Notes: a model not told the origin generated them from the letters alone. A DNA stretch of 64,000 nucleotides from an uncultured Pseudomonadales bacterium (GCA_947489425.1 CANLDL010000001.1:806001-870000); one strand, 5' to 3'. Positions 38,204 to 47,942 are shown, counted from the stretch's first letter. A program made the numbers and translations.

Positions 38204-38941
38204 TTAAGCAATATTGCTCACAAAAATACTTATATTATTACCCATTTCATTTTTATAAAACCATGTAATATTTACATCATGTAAATACATATTGTACTCT
38301 CGCCCCTCTTTTGATTTTTCAGCATGATAGGCAGGCCTTGGATCTTGCTGTAGCACTTCGACTATTAGTTGCTTAAGCGAGCTACTACCATACTGCTTGC
38401 TTACTTTATTTTTTAAAACATCTTCTGCTGTGTTTGAGAAATTTACAGGAATAATCGAAGGACTAACTGGTGCTATGGTATTGCAGGCACCACTAATTGA
38501 ATCGGCATAAGGAACATATGGCTTTATATCTATAATCGGTGTTTTATCCAATAGATCAATACCTGATAAATATAAAACCACCTGCCGATCCAAAAGCTCG
38601 ATCTTCTCTAGTTTAACAACTGACAAACCGATATTATTAGGCCTAAATGAAGAGCGCGTAGCAAAAACGCCTAGTTTTTTATTACCACCCAAACGTGGCG
38701 GCCTCACTTTTGGCTTCCAATCTTTATCTGTATGTTCATGGAAAATAAAAGTCAGCCAGATATGACTGACTTGCTCTAAGCCCTCGACACAATCACGCTG
38801 ATTAAAAGGCTCTAAGAGACTCAATTTACCTGTTGCACTGGGGCATAACAAAGGCTGCCTAGGGATACCAAATTTATGCGAAAAACAACTTTCGATATAA
38901 CCTATTGGCTGCACAGAATAAGATTCGATTGAATACGTCAT
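38204..38941 (-). CDS. trmO: tRNA (N6-threonylcarbamoyladenosine37-N6)-methyltransferase
   Basis: A 245-residue TrmO/YaeB. It uses S-adenosylmethionine to methylate t6A37 in certain threonine tRNAs. Signatures visible are PIGYIESCFSHKFGIPRQP at the N-terminus, FRPNNIGLSVVKLE and DIKPYVPYADS. The length is that of E. coli TrmO. It follows the MOSC gene by 14 nt, so the two are probably co-transcribed. Confidence 0.93.
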   Translation of the reverse strand: MTYSIESYSVQPIGYIESCFSHKFGIPRQPLLCPSATGKLSLLEPFNQRDCVEGLEQVSHIWLTFIFHEHTDKDWKPKVRPPRLGGNKKLGVFATRSSFRPNNIGLSVVKLEKIELLDRQVVLYLSGIDLLDKTPIIDIKPYVPYADSISGACNTIAPVSPSIIPVNFSNTAEDVLKNKVSKQYGSSSLKQLIVEVLQQDPRPAYHAEKSKEGREYNMYLHDVNITWFYKNEMGNNISIFVSNIA

Positions 38942-38955
38942 AAAGCAATAATTAT

Positions 38956-39462
38956 TTACCCAGGAGCCGGGCCAAGATGTATAACAGAATCTCCTCGTTT
39001 AATGGAGCCCCCCGTTATTATTTTTGTGCATAAGCCGCCATGCCCAAGCATTGCAGAAACGCCATTTTTACCCAAAGCTTGCTTCATTCTTAAACAAGGA
39101 TGGCATAACGCAGTAGCCTCAAAAACACATTCGCCAATTTGGAAACGCTGATGGCGCAAAGCCGTTAAGTTAATCCCAGAGACTACTAAATTGCGTCGTA
39201 GTACAGCAGGATCTATACCGTCCTTTTTGAGCAAACGCGTAATAATATCAATATATTCAACACTAATCACAGTCACTTGCCTTGCTGAACCTTCGCTACC
39301 TTGGCAACGTCGATCACCTTCTAAGCCAAAACCCGGTATCGCAGTCGCAGTATCAACAACTTCCATAGGCACTTTACGCGCAGGGCGTAAGCCAATCCAC
39401 TCTAATTTACCAGCAGGCAAATCTTGCAAATAACGTGCGAACAAACGCCCTTGAACCGACAT
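38956..39462 (-). CDS. MOSC-domain protein
   Basis: A 168-residue protein consisting of one MOSC domain, the sulfur-carrier or molybdenum-cofactor-binding fold. The conserved cysteine occurs in ALCHPCLRMKQALGKNG and the beta core includes RRNLVVSGINLTAL. MOSC proteins are thought to deliver sulfur or bind molybdopterin; some act on hydroxylated bases. It lies between pdxB and trmO on the same strand, 14 nt ahead of trmO. Exact reaction unknown. Confidence 0.85.
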   Translation of the reverse strand: MSVQGRLFARYLQDLPAGKLEWIGLRPARKVPMEVVDTATAIPGFGLEGDRRCQGSEGSARQVTVISVEYIDIITRLLKKDGIDPAVLRRNLVVSGINLTALRHQRFQIGECVFEATALCHPCLRMKQALGKNGVSAMLGHGGLCTKIITGGSIKRGDSVIHLGPAPG

Positions 39463-39497
39463 ATAAAACCTTTCTTTTAAAAATTTGTAGCTTTTGA

Positions 39498-40673
39498 CTA
39501 CGACAATGGTGCCCGGATAGATTCAAACCAATTGATAGCTTGGCCACTACATTCACTATCAATCACTTTATCAGTTAAAGTCTTAGGTAATAAAAAATGT
39601 TTATACTCTCTACGCGCAGGATAATTCTTTCTAAGGCCATCAAAGTTATCGACTTTACATAAAGCTTTATGGTCACGAACGATATCATAACAAGACAATA
39701 ATAGTTGGTTAAAAATCTCACCGTCTTTTATTGAACCACCAACTTTTTCGGAATGCACAAAGCTGGATATATTAAGTGACGTAGTATCGTTCGTTAAAAG
39801 TTCATGAGCATTAGCACTTGGCTCCTGCTTTAAAAATCGGCAGAGCGCTTGATAAATCATAAACGTCCCCTGCTCTCTGCCTTCTATGGTATAACCTGCA
39901 ATATGTGGTGAACCCACTGTGATTTTATTTAATAACTTGTGATTTACAATCGGTTCGTTTTCCCAAACATCCAATACCACGCTTAAGTGGCCACCATTTT
40001 TAGACCGTCTATCTAACTCTTGGCTTAGTGCACTGTTATCAATAACTGCACCACGACCACTATTAATCAATAAGGTATTATCTTTAATTGTCTCTAATTC
40101 TTGCGCACCTAACATATGGTAGCTAGGATAATCACCCATTGTCGTTAGTGGTACATGGCAACTAATAATATCGGCTTGGCTCAGCAGCGTATCTAACTCA
40201 ATAAAATTTATTGTATTTTTCTTATCAGCATCATTTACTAATGGATCATAGGCGATACAATTAACACCCAGTGCACTTAAGCATTGGTATAGGCGGCCCC
40301 CAACATTGCCACAGCCAATAATACCTATTGTTTTTGTTAACCAATCAGGGGTAGCGAGAGCCATTGCACTCAATACATATTGCACAACAGCATTTGCATT
40401 ACAACCTGGAGCATTTGCCCAGGCGATACCTACCTCCGATAAATAGTCAGTATCTATATGATCAATACCAATAGTGCAACTACCGACAAATTTAATAGTC
40501 GAGTTGCCTTCTAATAAGTGTTTGCCAACCTTAGTTACCGACCTCACCAATAAAATATCTACCTGTTTTATATCTTGTGACGTTATTTCTCGCCCCGGCA
40601 AACTAATGACTTCGCCAAACTCGCTAAACAGTTCCTGCGCTAAAGGGATATTTTGATCTGCTACAATTCTCAT
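39498..40673 (-). CDS. pdxB: 4-phosphoerythronate dehydrogenase
   Basis: A 391-residue D-isomer-specific 2-hydroxyacid dehydrogenase that oxidises 4-phosphoerythronate in the DXP-dependent pathway to pyridoxal phosphate. It opens with MRIVADQNIPLAQELFSEFG, has the NAD-binding GIIGCGNVGGRL, the catalytic Arg in NSGRGAVID, the Glu in WENEP and the His in SPHIAGYTIEGR, and a C-terminal dimerisation domain peculiar to PdxB. Length matches the family. It may be co-transcribed with the MOSC gene 35 nt downstream. Confidence 0.95.
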   Translation of the reverse strand: MRIVADQNIPLAQELFSEFGEVISLPGREITSQDIKQVDILLVRSVTKVGKHLLEGNSTIKFVGSCTIGIDHIDTDYLSEVGIAWANAPGCNANAVVQYVLSAMALATPDWLTKTIGIIGCGNVGGRLYQCLSALGVNCIAYDPLVNDADKKNTINFIELDTLLSQADIISCHVPLTTMGDYPSYHMLGAQELETIKDNTLLINSGRGAVIDNSALSQELDRRSKNGGHLSVVLDVWENEPIVNHKLLNKITVGSPHIAGYTIEGREQGTFMIYQALCRFLKQEPSANAHELLTNDTTSLNISSFVHSEKVGGSIKDGEIFNQLLLSCYDIVRDHKALCKVDNFDGLRKNYPARREYKHFLLPKTLTDKVIDSECSGQAINWFESIRAPLS

Positions 40674-40751
40674 TATATTTATCTGTTATCTAAGCTGTAA
40701 GAGTGATGCCATTATTATTTAATAGCCAGGTTTTATTGATTTCAGCAATAT

Positions 40752-41714
40752 CTAGTTTTTAGCCAGCAAAAAATCAATACTATTATGGAGGCGAGGAAAC
40801 CCCATTTCTTTGCAAAATTTTTGGTACTGTATAAGGCTAGGCTTTTTTAAGACCAAATCATCGACTGCTGTTATTAAGGGTAGCGTCGTTACAATTGTTG
40901 CCAGTTTTTTAGCCATTACTATTTGCTCCTTGTGGGCTATTATCTTCTCGATTAGGCCTTTGCCACCCCTTATAGATAATGCACCTATCTCATCAACATT
41001 TGATAATATTGCCTCTATATTAGCAAAGTGACCAAGTAGGCTTTTGGCCGTTACCTTACCTACCCCAGGCACACCTGGAATATCGTCGCTAATATCACCG
41101 ACAAGGGCAAGGTAGTCGCTTAGCTGTTGTGGCCGAACCCCAAATTTTTGCTCAATATCACAAGGGTAATACTTAATGCCTTTTTCAATATACGGGTTAA
41201 TAGTATTACTACTTTTTTTGCCTTGATCTTCGTTTACGGCTGAGTAGTCCCACAAAAAATCCTGTTCACGCAAAATAATCTGTCCTAAATCTTTATCCCG
41301 TGTCAGGACTGCGATAGGCTTTTTTGATCTCCGCAAAGACTGATATAAGCTTCCCAACAGATCATCAGCCTCGTGGGTTTTACTGGCAAAAGTCGTAAAA
41401 CCTAATAACGACGTCACTTTTTTACAGGCAGCTAACTGAAACGCTAAGGATTCGTCGGGTAATACCCGGCTGGATTTATACTGTGTATAAATATCATTGC
41501 GAAAGCAGCTCTCTAGACTTTCATCAAAACAGACAGCCGCCCGCTCGGGTCTTTGCTCCTTGAGTAATCGAATTAAAAAATTGGTGTAGCCATATACAGC
41601 CGCCGTTGGCCAGGACTCTTTTTCACTAAACCAGTGATCAGGCAGTGCAAAATAGTATTGGAAAATATAAATAGAGGCATCAATCAGTAAGCTAGGCTTG
41701 TGTATTTGATTCAC
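40752..41714 (-). CDS. 5'-3' exonuclease / flap endonuclease (Xni/ExoIX-like)
   Basis: A 320-residue protein of the FEN/PolA 5'-nuclease family. Metal-binding acids are seen in LIDASIYIFQYYF, CFDESLESCFRNDIYTQYKSSR, HEADDLLGSLY and LTRDKDLGQ. The helix-hairpin-helix SDDIPGVPGVGKVTAKSLL binds DNA. It is longer than E. coli Xni (251 residues) but lacks the polymerase part of PolA. It probably processes flaps or 5' ends in repair. It overlaps no neighbour and follows the EpmC gene by 8 nt, suggesting co-transcription. Confidence 0.88.
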   Translation of the reverse strand: MNQIHKPSLLIDASIYIFQYYFALPDHWFSEKESWPTAAVYGYTNFLIRLLKEQRPERAAVCFDESLESCFRNDIYTQYKSSRVLPDESLAFQLAACKKVTSLLGFTTFASKTHEADDLLGSLYQSLRRSKKPIAVLTRDKDLGQIILREQDFLWDYSAVNEDQGKKSSNTINPYIEKGIKYYPCDIEQKFGVRPQQLSDYLALVGDISDDIPGVPGVGKVTAKSLLGHFANIEAILSNVDEIGALSIRGGKGLIEKIIAHKEQIVMAKKLATIVTTLPLITAVDDLVLKKPSLIQYQKFCKEMGFPRLHNSIDFLLAKN

Positions 41715-41722
41715 TTTATAGC

Positions 41723-42304
41723 CTAGCTCAATGCATTAATAGAATAGCGCTGCGAATCTAAGCATTCAGACACATCGGCATTATTACTGTACTCACTCAT
41801 AAGCACTGCAACCCAAGCCAATGCTCTATCGTTGAGCCCACCTTCGCAGTAATGTTTGGCACAACTGACAATGTTAGTCTTAAAGCGCTCACTAGGTCCA
41901 TCGCATCGGCTCGCTGTATTATCAAGATTATCAATACTGACCCTAAACTGGCAGCCAATCGCCTGTGTAAAAATCCATTCTAATGCTTGGGATTTGGCCT
42001 CTACTTTTTCAAAATTGGCTTGTTCACTTACACTACGGCCATCAGGAATATACCAATAGCCATAATCATGTTGTTGCCTACGCACCTCGCCAGCTATACA
42101 CCAATGGGCAATTTCATGTAGTGCACTCGCGCTATAGTCATGGGTAAAAATTACCCTATGATGATCCACCTTTTGATCCGCTGGAATATACTCAGGCTCT
42201 TGTCCACCGCCAACCAGTTGCGTGTTATGGCTTTGGTAAAACGTACGATTAAATAGCTTAATTAGTCGTTTATCGCATACTTTTTGATTAGAATTCATAG
42301 GCAA
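41723..42304 (-). CDS. epmC: Elongation factor P hydroxylase
   Basis: A 193-residue protein of the EpmC/YfcM family, which hydroxylates the beta-lysylated lysine of EF-P. The zinc- or iron-binding HEIAHWCIAG motif is near residue 62, followed by DYGYWYIPDGRS and a conserved acidic segment EKVEAKSQALEWIF. It precedes an ExoIX-type gene by 8 nt. The EF-P modifying genes epmA and epmB are not in the window. Confidence 0.93.
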   Translation of the reverse strand: MPMNSNQKVCDKRLIKLFNRTFYQSHNTQLVGGGQEPEYIPADQKVDHHRVIFTHDYSASALHEIAHWCIAGEVRRQQHDYGYWYIPDGRSVSEQANFEKVEAKSQALEWIFTQAIGCQFRVSIDNLDNTASRCDGPSERFKTNIVSCAKHYCEGGLNDRALAWVAVLMSEYSNNADVSECLDSQRYSINALS

Positions 42305-42513
42305 GGGAGGCCTTTGGGCAAAAACCTTAAAGAAATTGCTGATTTAAGTAATTTTATACTTGTGATTTTACCGAACTCCATATACCTTTATAAGAGGTAA
42401 CCGGTAGATAATTCACTAAATATAGTATTTACTCAGTCATTTACCGCTATAGATTGTGTTTGACTCGCAATTTCACACTGTTCACTGACCTTTCTTATTT
42501 GGAGGAAGTTAAC

Positions 42514-43209
42514 ATGGGAACCTCAGATAAAAAACCCGAACGAGATAATGTTGTCGATATTTTTAGTGGCCGCCCGGTCACAGATAACGACGAAACACGC
42601 ATTATTCGACTTGCCCCAGAACTAGACGGCCTAGAAATGCTCTATTCTAACGATGCGAGTGAAGGACGTATGTTTAGCCTACAAATTTTATGCTGGGGCC
42701 TTAGAGAGAATGGGGAGGTCGTTGGATTTGTGCCCTGGTTAAATCAAATCATGTCATGTAAGGAGCTTTGCGATCCACTTAATGGTCAATGGCAAGGTTA
42801 CTACGACCCAGGCATCGACGAAGTATTTGAGGAAGCACCGCTACACAAGATTGTAGAGCTAGAAACCGCTGCAGATTATTACGAATACCAGTGCGAGAGC
42901 CCCACTGATGTGATACAAGAAGTGCCAGATACTATTGGTACTCATGCCATTTTATCCGATGACGGCTTTCAAAACCTGACTTTATCCGAGGTGATTAGCT
43001 GGCGTCTTTATTTTGATGGCTCCATACTCGGTATGCTTGCAGACGACGAAAAGGTACTTTCAACACCGATACTTCCTGGGGACGATTGTTTATACCCAGC
43101 AGAAAATAATCCCAACTTTAAGTATTTCTTTCAGCACCATATTGCCAATAAGATTAAATCTAAAGACCCAGAGGCGATCGCTGCTATATCGCTCTTAGTC
43201 GACGAATAA
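42514..43209 (+). CDS. Uncharacterised conserved protein
   Basis: A 231-residue acidic soluble protein. The ATG at 42514 is chosen because a strong GGAGGAAG lies 6 nt upstream; an earlier frame start at 42454 lacks this. I do not recognise the family. Features that can be seen are two aromatic patches (VPWLNQIMSCKELCDP and YYEYQCES) and a C-terminal segment FKYFFQHHIANKIKSKDPEAIAA. There is no signal peptide or membrane helix. It is transcribed toward the tusA gene on the other strand. Confidence 0.7.
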   Translation: MGTSDKKPERDNVVDIFSGRPVTDNDETRIIRLAPELDGLEMLYSNDASEGRMFSLQILCWGLRENGEVVGFVPWLNQIMSCKELCDPLNGQWQGYYDPGIDEVFEEAPLHKIVELETAADYYEYQCESPTDVIQEVPDTIGTHAILSDDGFQNLTLSEVISWRLYFDGSILGMLADDEKVLSTPILPGDDCLYPAENNPNFKYFFQHHIANKIKSKDPEAIAAISLLVDE

Positions 43210-43248
43210 ATTGCAGAGCTATCGAAGTTTTCGTAAGCTTTTGTTATT

Positions 43249-43485
43249 TCAGGACTTTTTAATTAAATAGCGATAAGAGATATCGGCATTATTCGTCTGA
43301 GAAATCAGTTCATGACCTAAAAACTGGCAAAATTTAGGGATATCTCGTGTCGTTGCAGGATCTGTTGCGATGACCTCTATGACCTCCCCTATCGATAACT
43401 CTCGTACACTTTTGTGCAATAGCATCACAGGTTCGGGGCAAATAAGCCCGCTTGTATCGAGTACATTGTCTATTTTTTGCGCCAT
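43249..43485 (-). CDS. tusA: Sulfurtransferase TusA
   Basis: A 78-residue protein with the invariant CPxP motif ([11 protein letters not shown]16). TusA accepts persulfide sulfur from IscS and passes it on to TusBCD-E for 2-thiouridine formation in tRNA, and to molybdenum cofactor synthesis. Size and fold match. It is a single gene converging on the uncharacterised gene at 42514. Confidence 0.92.
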   Translation of the reverse strand: MAQKIDNVLDTSGLICPEPVMLLHKSVRELSIGEVIEVIATDPATTRDIPKFCQFLGHELISQTNNADISYRYLIKKS

Positions 43486-43585
43486 AGGTGGTTATTTTCT
43501 ATCAAGATTAACAAAAATACAAAAATCTATTATTTTGAACTATGCTTAATGAGTAAATGATTTCAAATAAAGCATAGGTATCTCA

Positions 43586-43918
43586 TTGCAAGTTATCGCA
43601 GGCATTAATCCAAAAGCGCTAGAACTCACTGTTGTACTGTTGAGGCAATATCAACCTAAACTAACTCGTATTATCAAAGGGCCAGAAGAGCATCCTCTGC
43701 CAGATACCGATGTAGAGCTAGAGTTAGACGCTGATATTATCCCTCAAATTATCTCCTCGATCACTCAACTTGGAGAGCAATGGCTTAGTGAAAAGCCTGC
43801 TGACGAAAGCGATAAAGCTAGAGATGACTTACGCCAAAAGTGCATCCATTTTATTCTAGATGAGTGGATAAAAATTGGCGAGGAATGTAGACAACGCGTT
43901 AAAGGTTATTTAAATTAA
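43586..43918 (+). CDS. Uncharacterised small protein
   Basis: A 110-residue protein with a TTG start following TAGGTATC. Helical by appearance, with an acidic central stretch DTDVELELDADIIPQII and a C-terminal helix DDLRQKCIHFILDEWIKIGEECRQR. I recognise no family. No membrane helix. It is divergent from tusA and converges on yheU. Confidence 0.6.
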   Translation: MQVIAGINPKALELTVVLLRQYQPKLTRIIKGPEEHPLPDTDVELELDADIIPQIISSITQLGEQWLSEKPADESDKARDDLRQKCIHFILDEWIKIGEECRQRVKGYLN

Positions 43919-43956
43919 CCAGCACTGCAAAATACCCTACATGCACAAAAAGCCAC

Positions 43957-44190
43957 TTAAAGGGTGATCGACCACTCTTGATACTGCTGCTTTGTCATTA
44001 GATTTATAGATTCCGTTGTACTATCAAAAATAATAACAATATCCCCTTTTTCTAACTGGGCTTTCACCTGATCAACTTTTGCAGATAAATGATAGTCAAT
44101 ATGACCGTAGTCTGTTCCCTCTCTCGTTACAAACTCTTCAATTAGGCCTCTTAATGCCTCTTGGCTAAGTTGGTTTGGAGGTATTAGCAT
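43957..44190 (-). CDS. yheU: YheU-family (UPF0270) protein
   Basis: A 77-residue protein starting MLIPPNQLSQEALRGLIEEFVTREGTDYG; the ATG at 44190 is preferred over one nine bases earlier because it matches the family start MLIP. The REGTDYG segment and the acidic C-terminal half match E. coli YheU, whose function is unknown. Monocistronic. Confidence 0.9.
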   Translation of the reverse strand: MLIPPNQLSQEALRGLIEEFVTREGTDYGHIDYHLSAKVDQVKAQLEKGDIVIIFDSTTESINLMTKQQYQEWSITL

Positions 44191-44399
44191 CCGAATCACC
44201 TTATCTTGATTACTGGCATCTAACTATATGCCCTATAAATCGATGAATTATAACTGCAATAGTAATATAAACATATTAATCTTATTGACCAATAAACAAA
44301 GTAAGGACATATTAGTCTTTATAATGGCAATAACACGATAAAGCTGATGCTATTGTCATGGATCGCCAATTTACTACTTATTAATTTAAAGAGAAACCA

Positions 44400-45077
44400 A
44401 TGAAAATTTTATTAGTGTTAACATCTCATGACCAACTCGGTGACACTGGCCATAAAACCGGTTTTTGGTTAGAAGAATTCGCAGCCCCCTATTATATTTT
44501 TAAAGATGCCAATGCAGATATTACATTGGCATCACCTAAAGGAGGTCAGCCTCCGTTAGACCCTAAAAGTAATGAGCCAGACTTTCAAACCGAAGCAACT
44601 AAACGCTTTGAAGTAGATAATCAAGCAAAGGCCACTCTTGCTAATACAGTTAAGCTAGCTGAGGTTTCAGCCGACGATTACGATGGCATATTTTATCCTG
44701 GTGGCCATGGCCCATTATGGGACCTAGTTGACGATACAAACTCTATAGCACTCATAAAATCGATTTACCAAGCTGGCAAACCTGTTGCTGCGGTTTGTCA
44801 TGCCCCTGCTGTATTAGCTAATGTGAATATAGATAACGGCAATGCATTAGTGAATGGTAAAAAAGTCACTGGATTTAGTAATAGTGAAGAAGCTGCTGTT
44901 GAGCTCAGTGATATTGTGCCGTTTCTACTTGAAAACAAACTCGGTGAACTTGGGGCTAGTTACTCTAAAGGTAATGACTGGGCACCTTATTGCATTACAG
45001 ACGGACATTTAATCACTGGCCAAAACCCAGCTTCATCTGCCACTGCCGCTCAACTCATGTTAGACATGCTAAAATAA
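44400..45077 (+). CDS. DJ-1/PfpI-superfamily (Hsp31-like) protein
   Basis: A 225-residue class I glutamine amidotransferase-like protein. The nucleophilic elbow holds C133 in AAVCHAPAVLAN. Upstream YDGIFYPGGHGPLWDL carries the Glu/His environment of the Hsp31 subgroup, which includes glyoxalase III and stress chaperones. Ends GQNPASSATAAQLMLD, a conserved tail. It acts in the cytoplasm on aldehydes or damaged proteins, but the substrate is not determined. A short palindromic hairpin follows. Confidence 0.87.
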   Translation: MKILLVLTSHDQLGDTGHKTGFWLEEFAAPYYIFKDANADITLASPKGGQPPLDPKSNEPDFQTEATKRFEVDNQAKATLANTVKLAEVSADDYDGIFYPGGHGPLWDLVDDTNSIALIKSIYQAGKPVAAVCHAPAVLANVNIDNGNALVNGKKVTGFSNSEEAAVELSDIVPFLLENKLGELGASYSKGNDWAPYCITDGHLITGQNPASSATAAQLMLDMLK

Positions 45078-45083
45078 CCATGC

Positions 45084-45116
45084 AAGAGGCATTTACTATT
45101 CCTTTAAGTGCCTCTT
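45084..45116 (+). terminator. Possible hairpin terminator after the DJ-1-like gene
   Basis: AAGAGGCA and TGCCTCTT pair around a 17-nt loop just past the stop, but the run of T residues is missing, so this may be a stability hairpin rather than a true terminator. Confidence 0.4.
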
Positions 45117-45246
45117 AACACTGCGCGATTAACATTGCGAAACCACTGTACCCTACTATACTCAACATATTGCATACTCACTACTGAGAAATTTTGGCTT
45201 CTATTTATTGGTATCAAATAATGAATAGCCAAACTAAATTATTAAT

Positions 45247-45510
45247 ATGATCAACAATCGTCAGCACTGTCGCCACCCCATTGGAGTTAACATTAAGATA
45301 TCTCATAAAAGTATTGGCGATATTACTCTAGAAACAAAAGATATTTCAGATGGTGGTTTGTTTGTCGCGGTTGACCCCAACAAAATGCCACCCATTGGCA
45401 CCATCGTTAAAGGTCAAGTTCAATGCATGGCCGAAGACCCACCTATTGTCGACATGAAAATTGTTAGAATAACAAGTACAGGTCTTGGCTTAGAGTACGT
45501 TAATTTATAA
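45247..45510 (+). CDS. PilZ-domain protein
   Basis: An 87-residue stand-alone PilZ domain. RQHCR fits the RxxxR motif and DISDGG the D/NxSxxG motif that bind cyclic di-GMP. PilZ proteins couple the second messenger to flagella, exopolysaccharide or type IV pili. It is close to the flagellar genes and lies on the opposite strand, so a role in motility control is plausible but not shown. No other domain is attached. Confidence 0.85.
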   Translation: MINNRQHCRHPIGVNIKISHKSIGDITLETKDISDGGLFVAVDPNKMPPIGTIVKGQVQCMAEDPPIVDMKIVRITSTGLGLEYVNL

Positions 45511-45708
45511 ATTACATGGCTGTTTTACAAGCCTATCACTTGAAAGATGAAATAATAAGACAAGCCTTTTACAAACCAGCTTGATTAAGCGATAAAGCTT
45601 CGTTAGAGTATAGTCAGATGTTAATAAATACTAATAAAAAGTGATTTTAAATCAAATTTTATTCATTTTGAGTAAAGCATTATTAATACAATTGTTGAAA
45701 ATAAACAG

Positions 45709-45963
45709 GTGGAAGCTATTCTAAAGCGAGAAGGCTATAGAATAGAAAGTGACAATATAAAGCCTGTGAATACTTTCCCTTCTCCTATGGATGCATTTCA
45801 ATATGCACTCTACTCTTTTGGACAAGAAGATATCTATATTGTACTGATGGTTAATATCAGACAAAATACAATTTACGGTTACCACGTTTTGGATTTAACA
45901 CAAAACAACTCATTAGCGGATGATCTTATCAATCGTTTACGCAATAAAGATTACCTACTCTAA
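45709..45963 (+). CDS. Uncharacterised small protein
   Basis: An 84-residue frame that starts with GTG and stops just before the converging flhB gene. It has a central pattern AFQYALYSFGQEDIYIVLMVNIRQN and no recognised family. Earlier in-frame ATT codons are possible starts. The ribosome binding site is weak, so the call is tentative. Confidence 0.5.
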   Translation: MEAILKREGYRIESDNIKPVNTFPSPMDAFQYALYSFGQEDIYIVLMVNIRQNTIYGYHVLDLTQNNSLADDLINRLRNKDYLL

Positions 45964-45976
45964 GCTACCTACTTTT

Positions 45977-47113
45977 TTACTCATCATAAATCATATCATC
46001 AGGCACAGTGACTGACCGCGGATAAGTTGGCCTATCACCTTGACCACGACGAAAGTTTTGTAATTGAAAAACATAAGCCAATATTTTAGCAACGGCGACA
46101 TACAAACCCGTAGGAATCTCTTGATCTAGCTTTGTTGTATAGTAAACAGCGCGCGCTAATCTCGGCGACTCAACAATTTCTACTTGGTTAGCCCCAGCAA
46201 CCTCTCTTATTTTTAAGGCGACCTGGTCGATACCTTTAGCAACAACAATAGGTGTATTCATACTGTCGGGTTTATATTTAACAGCAACAGCATAATGAGT
46301 TGGGTTGGTAATCACCACATCGGCTTCTGGCACTTCGGCCATCATACGCTTATTGGCCATCTCTTGTTGTAACTGGCGAATTCGGCCTTTAACTTCTGGC
46401 CTACCATCGGTATCTTTCATTTCGTCTTTTACATCTTGTAAAGACATTTTTAGTTTTTCTGTATGGTCGTAAATTTGAAAAGGTACATCTACGATTGCAA
46501 TTAAAATAGTGATCGAGCCTAAGACAATACACACCCAAATAGCAATTTCTATAGCATGGCCTGTAGAAGCGCGAAGATCCTCGAAAGCCAAAGCCGCAAT
46601 CTCGTCTTTTAAAACATTAAAGGCTATTAATGCAACACTAATAATTAGTACAATTTTAGCAAAAGCTTTACCAAGCTCAACTAAAGACTTCGTAGAAAAC
46701 ATTCGTTTAATGCCCTCAAGAGGGTTCATTCGACTTAACTTAGGCATTAAGGATTTTGTACTAAATAACCAACCACCCAGTGCAATAGGACCTATCAGTG
46801 CCGCTAGTAACAGCACCCCAAAAAAAGGGAGTAAACCTATCAGTGCATCGGAAAAAGATTGTGTTAAATGGTGAATCATTCGTGAGGTATCGAAAATATC
46901 CTCGCGAGAAAAAGAAAAGTTAAAACGAAATACAGCCATCAAGCTTTGGGATATAAAACCACCAAACCATAAAAATCCAAATGCAGAGGCCAGTAAAACA
47001 AAAGTCGTGGTTAATTCTTTTGACCGAGGAATTTGCCCATCTTCTTTTGCTTTTTCCAGCTTTTTCTGTGTGGGCTGTTCTGTTTTTTCTTGACCTTGAT
47101 CGTTATCTGCCAT
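45977..47113 (-). CDS. flhB: Flagellar export protein FlhB
   Basis: A 378-residue export-gate protein with four membrane helices in the N-terminal half and a soluble C-terminal domain containing the self-cleaving NPTH motif (VITNPTHYAVAVKY, near residue 268). FlhB switches substrate specificity from rod-hook to filament subunits together with FliK. It is the last gene of the fliLMNOPQR-flhB operon, 9 nt behind fliR. In this window flhA does not follow, although in many species it does. Confidence 0.95.
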   Translation of the reverse strand: MADNDQGQEKTEQPTQKKLEKAKEDGQIPRSKELTTTFVLLASAFGFLWFGGFISQSLMAVFRFNFSFSREDIFDTSRMIHHLTQSFSDALIGLLPFFGVLLLAALIGPIALGGWLFSTKSLMPKLSRMNPLEGIKRMFSTKSLVELGKAFAKIVLIISVALIAFNVLKDEIAALAFEDLRASTGHAIEIAIWVCIVLGSITILIAIVDVPFQIYDHTEKLKMSLQDVKDEMKDTDGRPEVKGRIRQLQQEMANKRMMAEVPEADVVITNPTHYAVAVKYKPDSMNTPIVVAKGIDQVALKIREVAGANQVEIVESPRLARAVYYTTKLDQEIPTGLYVAVAKILAYVFQLQNFRRGQGDRPTYPRSVTVPDDMIYDE

Positions 47114-47122
47114 AACACCCCC

Positions 47123-47896
47123 TTACTTTAAAAGCTCCTGAGCGAAAATAAAACCTTGAGTGGTGTACTCTCTGAAAATTGGCAAAAATGCATCAAAACC
47201 CAGCCACATAACAAATAAGCCAAAAATTAATGTCATAGGAAAGCCGACAACAAACACATTAATTTGCGGAGCAGAACGGCTCATAACACCAAAGGCTATA
47301 TTAACTAATAAAAGCGATGTGAGTATAGGTAACGCAATCGTTAAGCCACTAGCAAACATCCAGCTTCCCAAACCAAAAATTTTAGATAAATCTGCCGTAG
47401 AAAATCCCGTCAAGCCTATCGGCATAACAGTGAAGCTATCGACTAATATTTGTATTAATACTAAATGGCCGTTAATACTCACAAAAAGTAGAGTAGTCGT
47501 TAAGAGATAAAACTGCGAAACAATCGTAACAGATAAACCACTAGCAGGGTCATTCATTGCTGCAAAACCCAACCCCATAGACATAGCAATGTACTGACCA
47601 GTCATCACAAATATTTGGAATACCACTTGAAAAATAAACGCAAGCGAGACACCAATTAATATTTGTTGAACAACAACTAACAACACACTTAACGACAATG
47701 CTTCGTACTGTGGGCCTGCAGGTAATAAAGGCGCAAGAATAACAGTTATCATAAACCCTAAAACAACACGGACACGTGCAGTTAAGACTTGCGTACCGAA
47801 AATAGGGGCTGCCAGCAAAAAAGCGGTGATGCGCACTAAGGGAAAAAAGTACGAGCTAACAAACTGCATTATTTGTGCTTCTGTTAATTCAAGCAT
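47123..47896 (-). CDS. fliR: Flagellar export protein FliR
   Basis: A 257-residue integral membrane protein with about six hydrophobic helices, a core component of the flagellar type III export gate with FliP and FliQ. The segment VFQIFVMTGQYIAMSMGLGFAAMNDP is typical. It lies between fliQ and flhB in the same operon; the 46-nt gap to fliQ contains no terminator. Confidence 0.95.
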   Translation of the reverse strand: MLELTEAQIMQFVSSYFFPLVRITAFLLAAPIFGTQVLTARVRVVLGFMITVILAPLLPAGPQYEALSLSVLLVVVQQILIGVSLAFIFQVVFQIFVMTGQYIAMSMGLGFAAMNDPASGLSVTIVSQFYLLTTTLLFVSINGHLVLIQILVDSFTVMPIGLTGFSTADLSKIFGLGSWMFASGLTIALPILTSLLLVNIAFGVMSRSAPQINVFVVGFPMTLIFGLFVMWLGFDAFLPIFREYTTQGFIFAQELLK

Positions 47897-47942
47897 GTGT
47901 TATCACATCAAACAGCTACTATTAAAGAGAGAAGAAGTAAAA

